Below, in pieces: positions 52,237 through 60,724 of a DNA stretch of 64,000 nucleotides (position 1 is the stretch's first letter; the number at the start of each line of letters is the position of its first letter). Location: the IMG/VR virus record IMGVR_UViG_3300042298_003052, positions 62,001 through 126,000 of that record. One strand, written 5' to 3'. The notes under the pieces were generated by a model, which saw only the letters and a program-made list of their open reading frames with translations, was not told the DNA's origin and made no database searches. The position numbers were made by a program, and so were the translations under genes. The stretch comes from a virus.

Positions 52237-52388
52237 AAATCGTAAATGTTTTAGTTGTTCTACCGTTCATGTTTCTGGTTTCTGATTTGCCTGTTTGGGC
52301 ATCGTCAGAATCGGATAAAAGGGATCAGTTTCCGACTACTACGGATCTACCTCCTTGGGGTGGAGTAATACCTTCTTGGTTACAATAG
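52233..52388 (+). CDS. Small secreted-type protein 1
   Basis: 51 residues. MKIVNVLVVLPFMFLVSDLP then VWASSESDKRDQFP: a signal peptide with likely cut after VWA. The mature ~28 residues contain DKRDQFP, resembling NRDRFP in the second secreted-type protein (54360). Possible periplasmic or envelope-directed peptide. Confidence 0.6.
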   Translation: MKIVNVLVVLPFMFLVSDLPVWASSESDKRDQFPTTTDLPPWGGVIPSWLQ

Positions 52389-52424
52389 GATCAAGTTAAA
52401 CAATATTAAGGAGAGGATTCAGAA

Positions 52425-52709
52425 ATGATGGTGTTTGATTGGGTAAAAGCGGCAGAGATTATAAAAACATTCAATCCTTATCTAGTTGAGGCGTGTTTAG
52501 AAAACGATTTCTTTTGGACGGGAGGGACAATTTTCCGTAGTGGAAAGATAATCGATAACCAGTATACATATCTAGCGTCATACAAGGCAAAACCTCAAAT
52601 CATAGTAAATGGAGAAATTTTAGATTGCTATGTTATGGCTAGTGAACGCCCTGATTGGGATGCTGATACGAAATGGCCAGAAGAAGCACGTAAGATTCTA
52701 GAATCTTAG
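52425..52709 (+). CDS. Unknown protein
   Basis: 94 residues (MMVFDWVKAAEIIKTFNPYL...); second ATG at 52428 is equally possible. Trp-rich, mixed fold. AAGGAGAGGA precedes it. No family recognised. Confidence 0.65.
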   Translation: MMVFDWVKAAEIIKTFNPYLVEACLENDFFWTGGTIFRSGKIIDNQYTYLASYKAKPQIIVNGEILDCYVMASERPDWDADTKWPEEARKILES

Positions 52710-52771
52710 GGTAGAGTGCGGTAGGGTTAAGCTGTAAACATTTTAATTCGTAGCATCTAGGAGAAACAAAA

Positions 52772-53272
52772 ATGAACGTGCATTACGTAAGAATCGGTGA
52801 CACAGACGAATTTGATTTAGAAAAACTAGGTGAACGTTTAGAAAGCGTCTACCCTGGTAACCTTAGTATGTTCAGAGGTCTACCTAGTAATATTTATCAA
52901 ATTATCTCTACCAAGGGATTCAACGTTCGTGTTGAAAACGGAGATCAATACGAAAAGTGCCAATGGTTGAAAGTGGAGGACGATTTTCAACTCCCTGAAC
53001 TAAACTTGGAAGCTCAGATCGATGATCTGAGAGTGAAGTATGCTAATGAGTTAGCCAACGATCTGATCAATCCAGAGATTGATTACTATATCTTTGATAA
53101 AATAGAAAAAGATGGTAGTAGCTACTGGGGTACATGGAACGCGACAACTGTCGAAGTGTATCCTTGTGATGGTACTCCAGAATGGGAACTTATCGAAAGC
53201 GGTTTCGCTAAATGCGATGCCCCAGGATGGAATGAGACGATGTTAGTAAAGAAAACGGATTGTAGATGTTAA
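52772..53272 (+). CDS. Unknown protein
   Basis: 166 residues, acidic, alpha/beta; Trp-rich C-terminal third (SSYWGTWNATTVEVYPCDGT) and a Cys pair at the end (CRC). AGGAGAAAC site. No family recognised. Confidence 0.7.
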   Translation: MNVHYVRIGDTDEFDLEKLGERLESVYPGNLSMFRGLPSNIYQIISTKGFNVRVENGDQYEKCQWLKVEDDFQLPELNLEAQIDDLRVKYANELANDLINPEIDYYIFDKIEKDGSSYWGTWNATTVEVYPCDGTPEWELIESGFAKCDAPGWNETMLVKKTDCRC

Positions 53273-53379
53273 GAGGGAGAAAGAAGATTCTATTTTATTT
53301 TATCTATACGATAGTCATTATATGGCTATACGCATAGGTGACGGCGATCCACACATTCTTACATTAAGGAAGGTTAACT

Positions 53380-53643
53380 ATGAACATGACATTTGAAGAT
53401 TTCATTATAACAATTGCAACTGAAAATTTTCCTCAAGACCGTGTGACGCTAAGGAACTTCCTCGTGTTATACCCACACTGGGTATCGACCGATAAACCTT
53501 GGTATGAGTTACGATATCGAGCCTGGGCTATATGTTATAGTCGAACGGGATGGGAGTATCATTTTAATGGTGTCATAGGTGATGGTAAAACTTTGGCGGA
53601 AGCTAAAGCCGACCATCGTGTTAAATATCAAGAACACTTATAA
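53380..53643 (+). CDS. Unknown protein
   Basis: 87 residues; N-terminal helix FEDFIITIATENFP, then Trp/Tyr-rich part (WYELRYRAWAICYSRTGWEY). Same 'F.DF...I...Y' start as the protein at 56188, hinting at relationship. AAGGAAGG site. Confidence 0.65.
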   Translation: MNMTFEDFIITIATENFPQDRVTLRNFLVLYPHWVSTDKPWYELRYRAWAICYSRTGWEYHFNGVIGDGKTLAEAKADHRVKYQEHL

Positions 53644-53664
53644 TAAGCAGAGAATGTATGAAGT

Positions 53665-53826
53665 ATGCGTGTTAACGTAGCACTTCAGAAATATATAATC
53701 CACAAAAATGCTTGTAATGAAGTTATCCATTTTACGAAAATCAAGCACTGGTTTGGCAAAATCGGATTGACGATTGGGCGAGGATCTGTTCTTTACACGA
53801 ATGGGAGAAAAAATGAAAAACAATAA
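53665..53826 (+). CDS. Small basic protein
   Basis: 53 residues: MRVNVALQKYIIHKNACNEV, then KIKHWFGKIGLTIGRG. Overlaps the start of the next gene by 14 bases. No clear ribosome site, so provisional. Confidence 0.4.
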   Translation: MRVNVALQKYIIHKNACNEVIHFTKIKHWFGKIGLTIGRGSVLYTNGRKNEKQ

Positions 53827-54133
53827 TGATCAAGAAAGTATCGATATCATGGATGAGGCCACGTTTGAGAACATTGTTCATGAAAAGGTTCTACCAATAG
53901 TGCCTTTTATAATTGGCACGTACTCGGTACAGGAGCTTACTCCTCTAGATATGGATGGCGAAGGTTTTAAGTATATCCGATATGACGAAAAGCAAATATA
54001 CATCAATTTGATGGTGGTTTACAGATCAGAGAAATCCATGTGGACTGTTTACGAAGCTTCCAGTAGTTCTGATCTCCCCAAAGTTGGTTGGGGTCCAACT
54101 ATCGAGGAAGCTTTAGAAAAAGCAGGACTATGA
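53813..54133 (+). CDS. Unknown protein
   Basis: 106 residues from the ATG at 53813 (GGGAGAAAA upstream). Acidic first half, ending GPTIEEALEKAGL. Its stop overlaps the next start (ATGA). Confidence 0.65.
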   Translation: MKNNNDQESIDIMDEATFENIVHEKVLPIVPFIIGTYSVQELTPLDMDGEGFKYIRYDEKQIYINLMVVYRSEKSMWTVYEASSSSDLPKVGWGPTIEEALEKAGL

Positions 54134-54252
54134 CCCTATATCACGGACGAAACGATTACGAAGAAAGTTGGAACATTTACATTTTGTTAAAGGGAGGAGA
54201 ACTACAAATCGATGATAAGATTAAAAGAATTATGGAGGACTTCAACATCTAA
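54130..54252 (+). CDS. Unknown small protein
   Basis: 40 residues (MTLYHGRNDYEESWNIYILL...), coupled by ATGA overlap to the gene before. Followed by a HIP1 hairpin. No family recognised. Confidence 0.5.
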   Translation: MTLYHGRNDYEESWNIYILLKGGELQIDDKIKRIMEDFNI

Positions 54253-54266
54253 TAAATAACTGTAGA

Positions 54267-54310
54267 TAGGACGATCGCTATATGAAATCGCTTGTATAGC
54301 GATCGTCCTA
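54267..54310 (+). repeat. HIP1-centred 16-bp hairpin
   Basis: TAGGACGATCGCTATA (54267-54282) and exact complement (54295-54310) around a 12-nt loop. No T-run; probably an end-of-unit hairpin. Confidence 0.7.
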
Positions 54311-54359
54311 ACAATGGTCTTTATTGAGTATACGAAAAAACAAAAAGGTACATAGAAAT

Positions 54360-54623
54360 ATGAAAGTTCAAAAAGTATTATCCGCAACCTTAGTTATCGT
54401 CTTTCTCAATCCCTTGGTTGCTTGGGCAAGCAATCGAGATCGATTCCCAAGGAACATGAGCTGTAGGAGCTGCGTTCAAGAATCGTTACCTCCACGTCCA
54501 CCACAACCACGTACACAACCGTCACAACCTACTCCTCAAGGTACACGACAACGTACACAACCAACACCACCCCGCACACAACCTACTCCTCAAGGTCCAC
54601 GACAACCACGTAGCGGTAGATAG
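54360..54623 (+). CDS. Small secreted-type Pro/Arg/Gln-rich protein 2
   Basis: 87 residues from the ATG at 54360. Signal peptide MKVQKVLSATLVIVFLNPLV-AWA, then NRDRFPRNMSCRSC and a low-complexity tail of repeated PTPQGTRQRTQ/PTPPRTQPTPQG units. Extended, disordered, basic; suits binding to the wall or outer layer. Alternative start at 54324. Confidence 0.6.
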   Translation: MKVQKVLSATLVIVFLNPLVAWASNRDRFPRNMSCRSCVQESLPPRPPQPRTQPSQPTPQGTRQRTQPTPPRTQPTPQGPRQPRSGR

Positions 54624-54706
54624 AGGTTAGAGAGCTAGGCGATCGCCCATAGGACGATCGCCTGGCGAAAAAGACAAGGTATATTGAAAATAAAGGAGAA
54701 AGTCAA

Positions 54707-54961
54707 ATGTCATCAATGTCTTATTGTGCAATCGAAAACACTGCTTCTGAGTTAGAGGCTACTGTAGGGCGAATAGAAGAAAAGGGTGCTCGATACTTAA
54801 AATCAGTGAATCAGTACGAAAGAGCAGCCTATCCACGACTTTTAGAGTTGTGTAAACGATTAGTAGAGCTTCACGAAGAATACCAGGATGTAATTGAATC
54901 CTGGTCAAGTAACGACCCTGTTGATGAGGATGAAGAAGATGATGATTGGCGATATCGGTGA
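54707..54961 (+). CDS. Unknown small helical protein
   Basis: 84 residues with coiled-coil-like helices (ELEATVGRIEEKGARYLKSV) and a very acidic tail. AAAGGAG site. No family recognised. Confidence 0.7.
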   Translation: MSSMSYCAIENTASELEATVGRIEEKGARYLKSVNQYERAAYPRLLELCKRLVELHEEYQDVIESWSSNDPVDEDEEDDDWRYR

Positions 54962-55019
54962 TTGCGATCACTGAAGATTAATCAATAAAGGGTAAAATAA
55001 TAAAAAAGGGAGAACGAGA

Positions 55020-55619
55020 ATGAAAAGTGTAGACACGTTAAACGAGTGGTTAGACAACCACAGTGACAAATTCATCACGAAAGAATACCGTTCCAATGTA
55101 ACCTTTGGTTGGTTACAAGGAGTTCCATGGTATGACCACGATAATAACCTAGATGCAGATGAAATCACTTCCTTAACCATCGATGAAAATAAATTAGAGT
55201 TTACATACAAGATATGGTGGTGTGTATGGGTGTCTAGCGATCGTCCAAAAGATCGCTGGGGGAACACATATTTAAGTTATGAGGATGGTATCAAATTGAC
55301 AGAGGGTTGTTACGAGATCGGTTACGCTGACGATCAATATACCACGTTTGATGTCGATGTCGATTCAATGAACATTAAGGAGGATTTCAACTGGCAAGAT
55401 TTTCTGGCCTGGATGAAATCAGCACACTCCGATTTAGTTGATGCACTAGGGGAAGAATATATGTCATCGGGTTGTGCTCACTCAGTAACATACTATATAA
55501 GCACGATCGCTCCTGATAGCGATCAATGGGAAGGTTTCATCAACGAATATTATAGGGCTGAAAATACACTATCGAATTTAGGGGACGAATTCTATATTCC
55601 AGGAGAAAACAATGACTAA
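55020..55619 (+). CDS. Unknown Trp-rich acidic protein
   Basis: 199 residues, many Trp and Asp, mixed beta/alpha. AAGGGAGAACG site. Its 3' end overlaps the next gene by 8 bases. No family recognised. Confidence 0.7.
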   Translation: MKSVDTLNEWLDNHSDKFITKEYRSNVTFGWLQGVPWYDHDNNLDADEITSLTIDENKLEFTYKIWWCVWVSSDRPKDRWGNTYLSYEDGIKLTEGCYEIGYADDQYTTFDVDVDSMNIKEDFNWQDFLAWMKSAHSDLVDALGEEYMSSGCAHSVTYYISTIAPDSDQWEGFINEYYRAENTLSNLGDEFYIPGENND

Positions 55620-55800
55620 AATTTCTAAAAAAGACTTTGAATACCAGGAAGAAAATTATGGAGGGTTCTGTACGACTTGTAAAGAGTTCACTACAGATGA
55701 TTGTGAACCAGATGTGGAAGACAATCTATGCCCTGACTGTGGGGAATACACGGTACACGGCTTGTTTCAAGCTATGTTGTTAGATCTGATAGAAGTATAG
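55612..55800 (+). CDS. Small zinc-ribbon-like protein
   Basis: 62 residues. CTTCKEFTTDDC and CPDCGEY give a four-Cys zinc ribbon. GGAG lies inside the upstream gene end. No family recognised beyond the fold. Confidence 0.65.
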   Translation: MTKISKKDFEYQEENYGGFCTTCKEFTTDDCEPDVEDNLCPDCGEYTVHGLFQAMLLDLIEV

Positions 55801-55811
55801 GGAAATTAACC

Positions 55812-56186
55812 ATGGATTACTCAATTTTGAAAGCTGAATATGTAAGCGAAACGAACACTTGCATTAACACACTTGGGAGACTAGAAGAAGAAAAATACCA
55901 AGTGATCGCAAGGATGGCAGAGCTTGATCATGATTACGATACTAAATTAGAAAATCTGGGTTTAAGAAAGGGAGGAAAAGTAGAGGTACGATTCCCTAAT
56001 GAAACCGATCTGATTCGAGGTTATATCGAAGAAGTGGAGATTTTTTCAAACGGTAATGCGGAATTACAAGTTCATTTACCAGGTCAACGAGGTCAACGTC
56101 TAAAGAGAGCGAAAGACTTCTATACAGGCGTAAAAGCGGAATGGGTGACCATTTTGCCCGATGATTACAATTTTGGAGCGAACTAA
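55812..56186 (+). CDS. Unknown protein with SH3-like C-terminus
   Basis: 124 residues: helical ~45-residue start (coiled-coil-like), then RKGGKVEVRFPNETDLIRGY, a probable small barrel with IEEV and LQVHLPG. Resembles the layout of 33219-33650. No family. Confidence 0.65.
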   Translation: MDYSILKAEYVSETNTCINTLGRLEEEKYQVIARMAELDHDYDTKLENLGLRKGGKVEVRFPNETDLIRGYIEEVEIFSNGNAELQVHLPGQRGQRLKRAKDFYTGVKAEWVTILPDDYNFGAN

Positions 56187-56187
56187 T

Positions 56188-56466
56188 ATGAGCTTTGACG
56201 ATTTCAAAAATACCATAACACAGCGATATGTAAAGGCATACGAATTCACCGAATTTGAAGGTGTGTACTGCTGCATGGTTATTGTGTCTAGAATTGAGAC
56301 TTTCATTAATTACACCACTAACACTTGGGTGGTTGTATGTAATCGTAACAGTGTAAGACATGAAGGTAAAGGATCTACACTTGATGATGCTTTATCAAAC
56401 CTTAAACCTACTAAAGTCATGTTTATTGACGGAAAAATAGAGATTATCAGGAACCTATTACCTTAA
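56188..56466 (+). CDS. Unknown protein
   Basis: 92 residues from the ATG at 56188 (GGAG about 8 nt upstream, inside the end of the gene before). Start MSFDDFKNTITQRYVKAYEF resembles that at 53380. No family. Confidence 0.6.
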   Translation: MSFDDFKNTITQRYVKAYEFTEFEGVYCCMVIVSRIETFINYTTNTWVVVCNRNSVRHEGKGSTLDDALSNLKPTKVMFIDGKIEIIRNLLP

Positions 56467-56474
56467 TTAAAAAA

Positions 56475-56741
56475 ATGGAAAAATATTTCTTTCAACAAAT
56501 TATCCAAAGTTTTGTAGGTAAGGTATTACTGGAAGAAATAGTGTCACTATCACCAGGAGAATGGACGTACAATCAATTTGCCATTGGTGATCCTGAAAAA
56601 ATAATACTATCAATATCTTTTCAGCCAGAAGATATGGAACCTTGGAAATGGTACTCATTGGATGTTTGTAAGAGTCCGTCACATCGATTAGGTTGCGGAG
56701 TGACTCTGACAAAAGCTTTCATAAACGCTTATTCAAACTAA
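56475..56741 (+). CDS. Unknown protein
   Basis: 88 residues (MEKYFFQQIIQSFVGKVLLE..., then PGEWTYNQFAIGDPEK). No visible ribosome site; probably the same operon as the genes before. No family. Confidence 0.55.
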   Translation: MEKYFFQQIIQSFVGKVLLEEIVSLSPGEWTYNQFAIGDPEKIILSISFQPEDMEPWKWYSLDVCKSPSHRLGCGVTLTKAFINAYSN

Positions 56742-56792
56742 TCGAATTTCTACTTTTTTAGAAACTTGTGCTAAAATGGGTTAAAAAATAAT

Positions 56793-56815
56793 ATCCCCGT
56801 TTTTCTGACGGGGAT
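56793..56815 (+). terminator. Terminator-like hairpin
   Basis: ATCCCCGT and ACGGGGAT pair (8 bp) with a 7-nt loop TTTTCTG and TT after. Short T-run, so weak or overlapping with the next gene's leader. Confidence 0.5.
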
Positions 56816-56830
56816 TTCACAAAACCAATA

Positions 56831-57760
56831 GTGAGTATAATGCATCCAGAGCAAAACCACAAGCTAGAGCCAAAAGTCTACTCAACGATGGTAGACGACA
56901 TGAAAGCATCTCAGGCGTTCTTCTGGTACGTGCGATCTTTGGATAAAGAAGGAACAGGACAGTTAAAGGTCCATTTGCCCACAGTGGCTAAATATTTTAA
57001 GAAATCAAAATCGACCGTTAGACGATGGGTTAATGACGCCTACTCAGAGGGCTATATAACCTACGTGAAGCGGTTCAGAAGAGAAAATAGTGTTGTGATA
57101 CGGTACGCTTCATTCAGCCGTGTTGCAGACGCTCTAGGCTTGTCTGAGTTAGGTAATGTGGTATGGATGGATCGCAAACAAATGCAATCCATTAAAAAAA
57201 CTGCCACTGCTGCTCTAATGATGATGAGGCAGAACCAATCTTTTTACAACGCCAAGGAGGTTAACAAAAAGAATAAAGGCACAGATCGTGCCAAAAGAGT
57301 TCGAGGTACACAGTCATTATTCAAGAATAAAAAAATCAACTCTCGTGGTAATGTCAGGTTTTCTATTAAAAAACGTAGAAAACGGGGAGACAAAGGTGTT
57401 TTATTCAGGAATGATCGCTGGTGTGTCGTTTCAGAGAAGTTCCTTCTATTCGGATCCACTCAGCTATCCCTATCAAAACTGATGGGGAGATCTGTTAGAA
57501 CGATTCGTAATAGATTGAAAGGCATTGAAAGAGTACAATTAGCTAAAAATGTTTTCAGAGCTTCTGAGAACCTTAATTTAGCTATTGATGAGTTCTCTAA
57601 ATATGCGATCGATGGGAAACCATTGTTTAAGATCGATCGCTATGTAGTTGAACCTTTTTGCAATGTCTATAACTTCTCTTCATCTATTCATACATCTAGT
57701 TCCTATCGCGCTCTTAATCGATATATTCGCTTTAAGAAACGTAGTGCTAGCTTGGGGTAG
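56831..57760 (+). CDS. DNA-binding protein with two helix-turn-helix motifs
   Basis: 309 residues from a GTG at 56831 (ATG at 56840 also possible). HTH 1: LPTVAKYFKKSKSTVRRWVN (~48-67), with SEGYI wing. HTH 2: QLSLSKLMGRSVRTIRNRLK (~210-230). A very basic Lys/Arg/Asn linker joins them. Layout recalls replication initiators or phage transcription regulators. It is the longest non-enzyme gene in the right half. Confidence 0.65.
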   Translation: MSIMHPEQNHKLEPKVYSTMVDDMKASQAFFWYVRSLDKEGTGQLKVHLPTVAKYFKKSKSTVRRWVNDAYSEGYITYVKRFRRENSVVIRYASFSRVADALGLSELGNVVWMDRKQMQSIKKTATAALMMMRQNQSFYNAKEVNKKNKGTDRAKRVRGTQSLFKNKKINSRGNVRFSIKKRRKRGDKGVLFRNDRWCVVSEKFLLFGSTQLSLSKLMGRSVRTIRNRLKGIERVQLAKNVFRASENLNLAIDEFSKYAIDGKPLFKIDRYVVEPFCNVYNFSSSIHTSSSYRALNRYIRFKKRSASLG

Positions 57761-57789
57761 ATGACATAAATACCGGAAAATAATGCGTT

Positions 57790-57819
57790 TTCACTTGATA
57801 GATCGCACTATCGAGTGAA
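57790..57819 (+). repeat. Hairpin after the double-HTH gene
   Basis: TTCACTTGATAG and CTATCGAGTGAA form a 12-position stem (one mismatch) followed by TCTTTG. Weak terminator or RNA-stabilising structure. The 245-nt gap holds nothing else except the next promoter. Confidence 0.5.
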
Positions 57820-57946
57820 TCTTTGCGTCAATGTAAATATACAAGATCGCACATCATTTGATAAGAAATCGTAGATCCATCTGTAGTACATTTGAACGCT
57901 TGCTGATCTAAATGCGATCGATCTAGAAATTATCTGTCAATTTAGG

Positions 57947-58061
57947 TTGACACTTAAAAATATGTCTGATAATATAGGAAATGTACAGAGAGGGAGAAGA
58001 AAGGGATGTCGGCAGTAGTGCGTACTTGTCCAGAACTTGTTTACAGTGTATTTCAATGTGA
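57947..58061 (+). promoter_or_regulatory. Promoter with AUG-near-+1 mini-ORF (MYREGEER type, copy 2)
   Basis: TTGACA (57947), 17 bp, TAATAT (57970). ATG at 57981 opens MYREGEERDVGSS..., a 26-codon frame overlapping the main start at 58006 in another frame. The leader matches 52207-52232 closely. Confidence 0.55.
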
Positions 58062-58230
58062 AAAGGGGTATCGTATTTGTGCCACATGGGTCAGGCCGTA
58101 TAAAATGGGCGAATGGCAAGACTGTGAAGTATTATTTGGTAGCAGTAATTTGTGGATTACCTATTCCACCGAAGAAGAAGCCCTGACTGCTGCTAGAAGT
58201 ACTGGTCGTGTCATAACGACAAATGCTTGA
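58006..58230 (+). CDS. Unknown protein
   Basis: 74 residues: MSAVVRTCPELVYSVFQCEK, Trp-rich. GGAGAAGAAAGGG in the mini-ORF is the ribosome site. No family. Confidence 0.65.
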   Translation: MSAVVRTCPELVYSVFQCEKGYRICATWVRPYKMGEWQDCEVLFGSSNLWITYSTEEEALTAARSTGRVITTNA

Positions 58231-58264
58231 AACTCACCATTATTCAAACTAAGGAGAAATCATC

Positions 58265-58954
58265 ATGGGAACGGAGTATTTTATCAAGATCTCAAATTTT
58301 GAACCCATTAGGGATCATCTGTCAGATGTGAATCCCGGCTTTTATAGGCTAGTAGACGCCCATGGACGCCTAGGAGAAGACTGGTCGGTACAAAGACATC
58401 TGAACGGTGCTGAGAGTCGTTCTGTGAGCCTTATAGTGCCCCCTGGGTTCTCGATTCCCACCGAGGAGGAATACCAATTTCTCTTAGGGTGGTTTAGAAC
58501 GAATCTAAGCTATCTTTCTGAAGATGATATAAACGCCTTCATGAAGATCGCCCCTGGTGTGTTGTCAAGGATTAAGAACGATCTTAAGAAAAAGATCGCT
58601 GAGATCAGGGAAGAGATGAAACAATGTAAAAAAGAGTTACGATATATTTCTAAAGTGACAAGGGAACTATTGGATTTCCAAATTCCTGATCACGAATATT
58701 TTAACGTTGAATTATGTGAACCTATGTTTGATAAGTTCACAAAAGCTCTAAGCATCTACTACTCGGGAAACTCCCTTGTGGCAACATCGTACCGGAATTA
58801 TAAAGACGTTACGATTTACAAATTTTGGTGTGGAGACACCGCTGATGATGTAAAGAACGCGTTGTTGTTAGAATGCGATCAACAATTAGATCATGTAAGT
58901 TATAAGATGTACAAATTAACCGAACGTGTCGAGAATCTTGTCTCAATTGCGTAA
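58265..58954 (+). CDS. Unknown protein with coiled coil
   Basis: 229 residues. Residues ~100-135 (IKNDLKKKIAEIREEMKQCK plus KELRYI) are a clear coiled coil; flanks are alpha/beta. AAGGAGAAATC site. No family. Confidence 0.7.
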   Translation: MGTEYFIKISNFEPIRDHLSDVNPGFYRLVDAHGRLGEDWSVQRHLNGAESRSVSLIVPPGFSIPTEEEYQFLLGWFRTNLSYLSEDDINAFMKIAPGVLSRIKNDLKKKIAEIREEMKQCKKELRYISKVTRELLDFQIPDHEYFNVELCEPMFDKFTKALSIYYSGNSLVATSYRNYKDVTIYKFWCGDTADDVKNALLLECDQQLDHVSYKMYKLTERVENLVSIA

Positions 58955-58974
58955 TAAGGAAGGAGAAATACATT

Positions 58975-59379
58975 ATGAATATGTTACTAAAATGGGGATC
59001 CGTTTCTAGCCAGTATTGGCTAGAGGGACAGAAAGACTTGTTCGACCTTAACCAAGGTTGGCAGGAACGTCAGCTAGATCAAGAGCTGAACTACGCGCAA
59101 GCTCTTTATGTAGCTTTCCAGACGGATTACCTGACCGCTGGCCCTAATTGGGTCAACAATACATGCGGGGAGTATGACGTGACGATTTTCATCCACGATG
59201 ATTGTGGATATGGTAATTGTCAAGGTGTCTCTTTTTTTCACGAAGGAGATCCTTGGGAATCAAATGAAGATCGCCTCGATCTTTTCGTTAGGTGCGTGGC
59301 AAAAGCCACAAATAGCACACCTGAATATGTGGAAGCGGCTCTGCGGGAAAATGGATTCGATTTTGAGAGGGACTATTAG
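58975..59379 (+). CDS. Unknown protein
   Basis: 134 residues, Trp/Tyr/Asp-rich with a Cys-containing loop (YDVTIFIHDDCGYGNC). AAGGAAGGAG site. Followed directly by the next gene (TAGATG). Confidence 0.7.
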   Translation: MNMLLKWGSVSSQYWLEGQKDLFDLNQGWQERQLDQELNYAQALYVAFQTDYLTAGPNWVNNTCGEYDVTIFIHDDCGYGNCQGVSFFHEGDPWESNEDRLDLFVRCVAKATNSTPEYVEAALRENGFDFERDY

Positions 59380-60081
59380 ATGAAAGCTATAGTAACCAAC
59401 CCGAGACTAAGGGTTCCTTTTCGCGGAAACGGAGGCGATAGCAACCAATCATGGGTTGGGATTACCCTTGAAAGCGATCCTGTGGATCAAGGACTAGGGG
59501 ATCCTTGGGATATTGAATGGCTACAAGATGAGGTATTAACCTCACTGATGCTCGATATTCCTAGTGGTCGATTGACGTTCCAGAATACCCCAATGGGTAT
59601 ATCTGTAGAGTTTGATTTCCCTGATACCGATTACCAGGAACCATTCCTTGTTTTAAGTGCCCCGGAGGGAGTGTGGAATGGAAAACAGGGCGGTTTATTC
59701 GGAGGTCTATCGGCCTATGGTCGGTTCTACTTCAACAACATTTCTAAAGTGTTTTCTGGTACATACATGTTGCCAGAAGACGAAGGGGAGATCGATTGGC
59801 GAACTTATAAACTCCGCCAACGTGCGGTAGAAGCGTCTATGACAGATCGCGATAACGATTTTGAAATCGTAGCTGGTATCGCCGCTGTTTGCAAAATGTC
59901 CGTTGAAGATCGTATCGACTATCAAGAATTACTTGATGGTTGGTACGAATTGATCAGACAGGAAGTAGAAGAGTATCCTATCCAAACTATCAGTCTAGAT
60001 TGGATCCTAGGTCTAGCGCCTAAGGATCGTCTTCCTGAGGAGAACGAGATGGTTAGACAAGTGTTAGGTATTCATCAATAA
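59380..60081 (+). CDS. Unknown protein, family B (copy 1)
   Basis: 233 residues. Paralogue of 60725-61435: VPFRGNGGDSNQS with VPVVGDGGYANKS; GDPWDIEWL with GDPWDLSFL; WNGKQGGLFGGLSAYGRF with WSGKQDGYFGGMSAYGNF; GTYMLPED shared. Beta-rich first half, helical end. Closed by a strong terminator. Confidence 0.75.
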   Translation: MKAIVTNPRLRVPFRGNGGDSNQSWVGITLESDPVDQGLGDPWDIEWLQDEVLTSLMLDIPSGRLTFQNTPMGISVEFDFPDTDYQEPFLVLSAPEGVWNGKQGGLFGGLSAYGRFYFNNISKVFSGTYMLPEDEGEIDWRTYKLRQRAVEASMTDRDNDFEIVAGIAAVCKMSVEDRIDYQELLDGWYELIRQEVEEYPIQTISLDWILGLAPKDRLPEENEMVRQVLGIHQ

Positions 60082-60126
60082 AGATACAATATCTTCTAGA
60101 GTTGTAGAGAAAAAGGCACAACTTAC

Positions 60127-60158
60127 GACCTTGATCATACGATCAAGGTCTTTTTTTT
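60127..60158 (+). terminator. Strong intrinsic terminator
   Basis: GACCTTGATC-ATAC-GATCAAGGTC followed by eight T. One of the clearest terminators in the window. Confidence 0.92.
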
Positions 60159-60216
60159 GCGATCGCACTTATACGATCTGACCAAAACCCTTGGTACACC
60201 GTAGCGATCTGATCCG

Positions 60217-60366
60217 TTTTGACCAATCGATTGGGTCAATTTGACCCGTTCGATCAACTCATTTTGGACAATCGATTGGGTCAATTTGACCTAATCGAAC
60301 AAATACATTTTGACCAATCGATTAGGTCAAATTGACCCAATCGGGAGGGTCAGTCTGACCCAATCT
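60217..60366. repeat. Array of ATCGATTGG / TTGACC iterons
   Basis: At least five repeats of units such as TTTTGACCAATCGATTGG followed by GTCAATTTGACC, in alternating orientation. Related pair at 32620-32670. Lies in a 640-nt gene-free stretch (60082-60724) that also holds GTGGATC repeats (60430-60630). Candidate protein-binding array, possibly an origin. Confidence 0.75.
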
Positions 60367-60557
60367 TCTATATTAAAGAGACTAAAGAGAATATATATAT
60401 AGAGACGCCCCTAACGGGGCTACGACAGAGATCCACAAATGTTGAATTTATTGATCCACAAATGTGGATCATTGATCGCACTAGGACGATCGCTATTGAT
60501 CATCAATCGCTATGTCACTATCAACATTCGTGGATCATTGATCGTTCTTAGATATGA

Positions 60558-60724
60558 GATCGTCCTAGTGCTTTACCTTTTGTGGATCCAGTCAACAAAC
60601 GATCGCGTTTCAACCATCGTGGATCAAAACAAGAGCGATCGCGTTCGGGTCGAGTGTAAACCGGACTTGACAGTTCTGGTGCGATCGTTTAGAATGAAAG
60701 GAGATGAGTTAAAGGAATGCAATC
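60558..60724 (+). repeat. 167-bp direct repeat with promoter, copy 1
   Basis: Contains TTGACA (60667), 17 bp, TAGAAT (60690), and the AAAGGAATGCAAT leader up to the ATG at 60725. Copy 2 is 61857-62023, same length. Bears GTGGATC units and HIP1 octamers. Confidence 0.85.
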
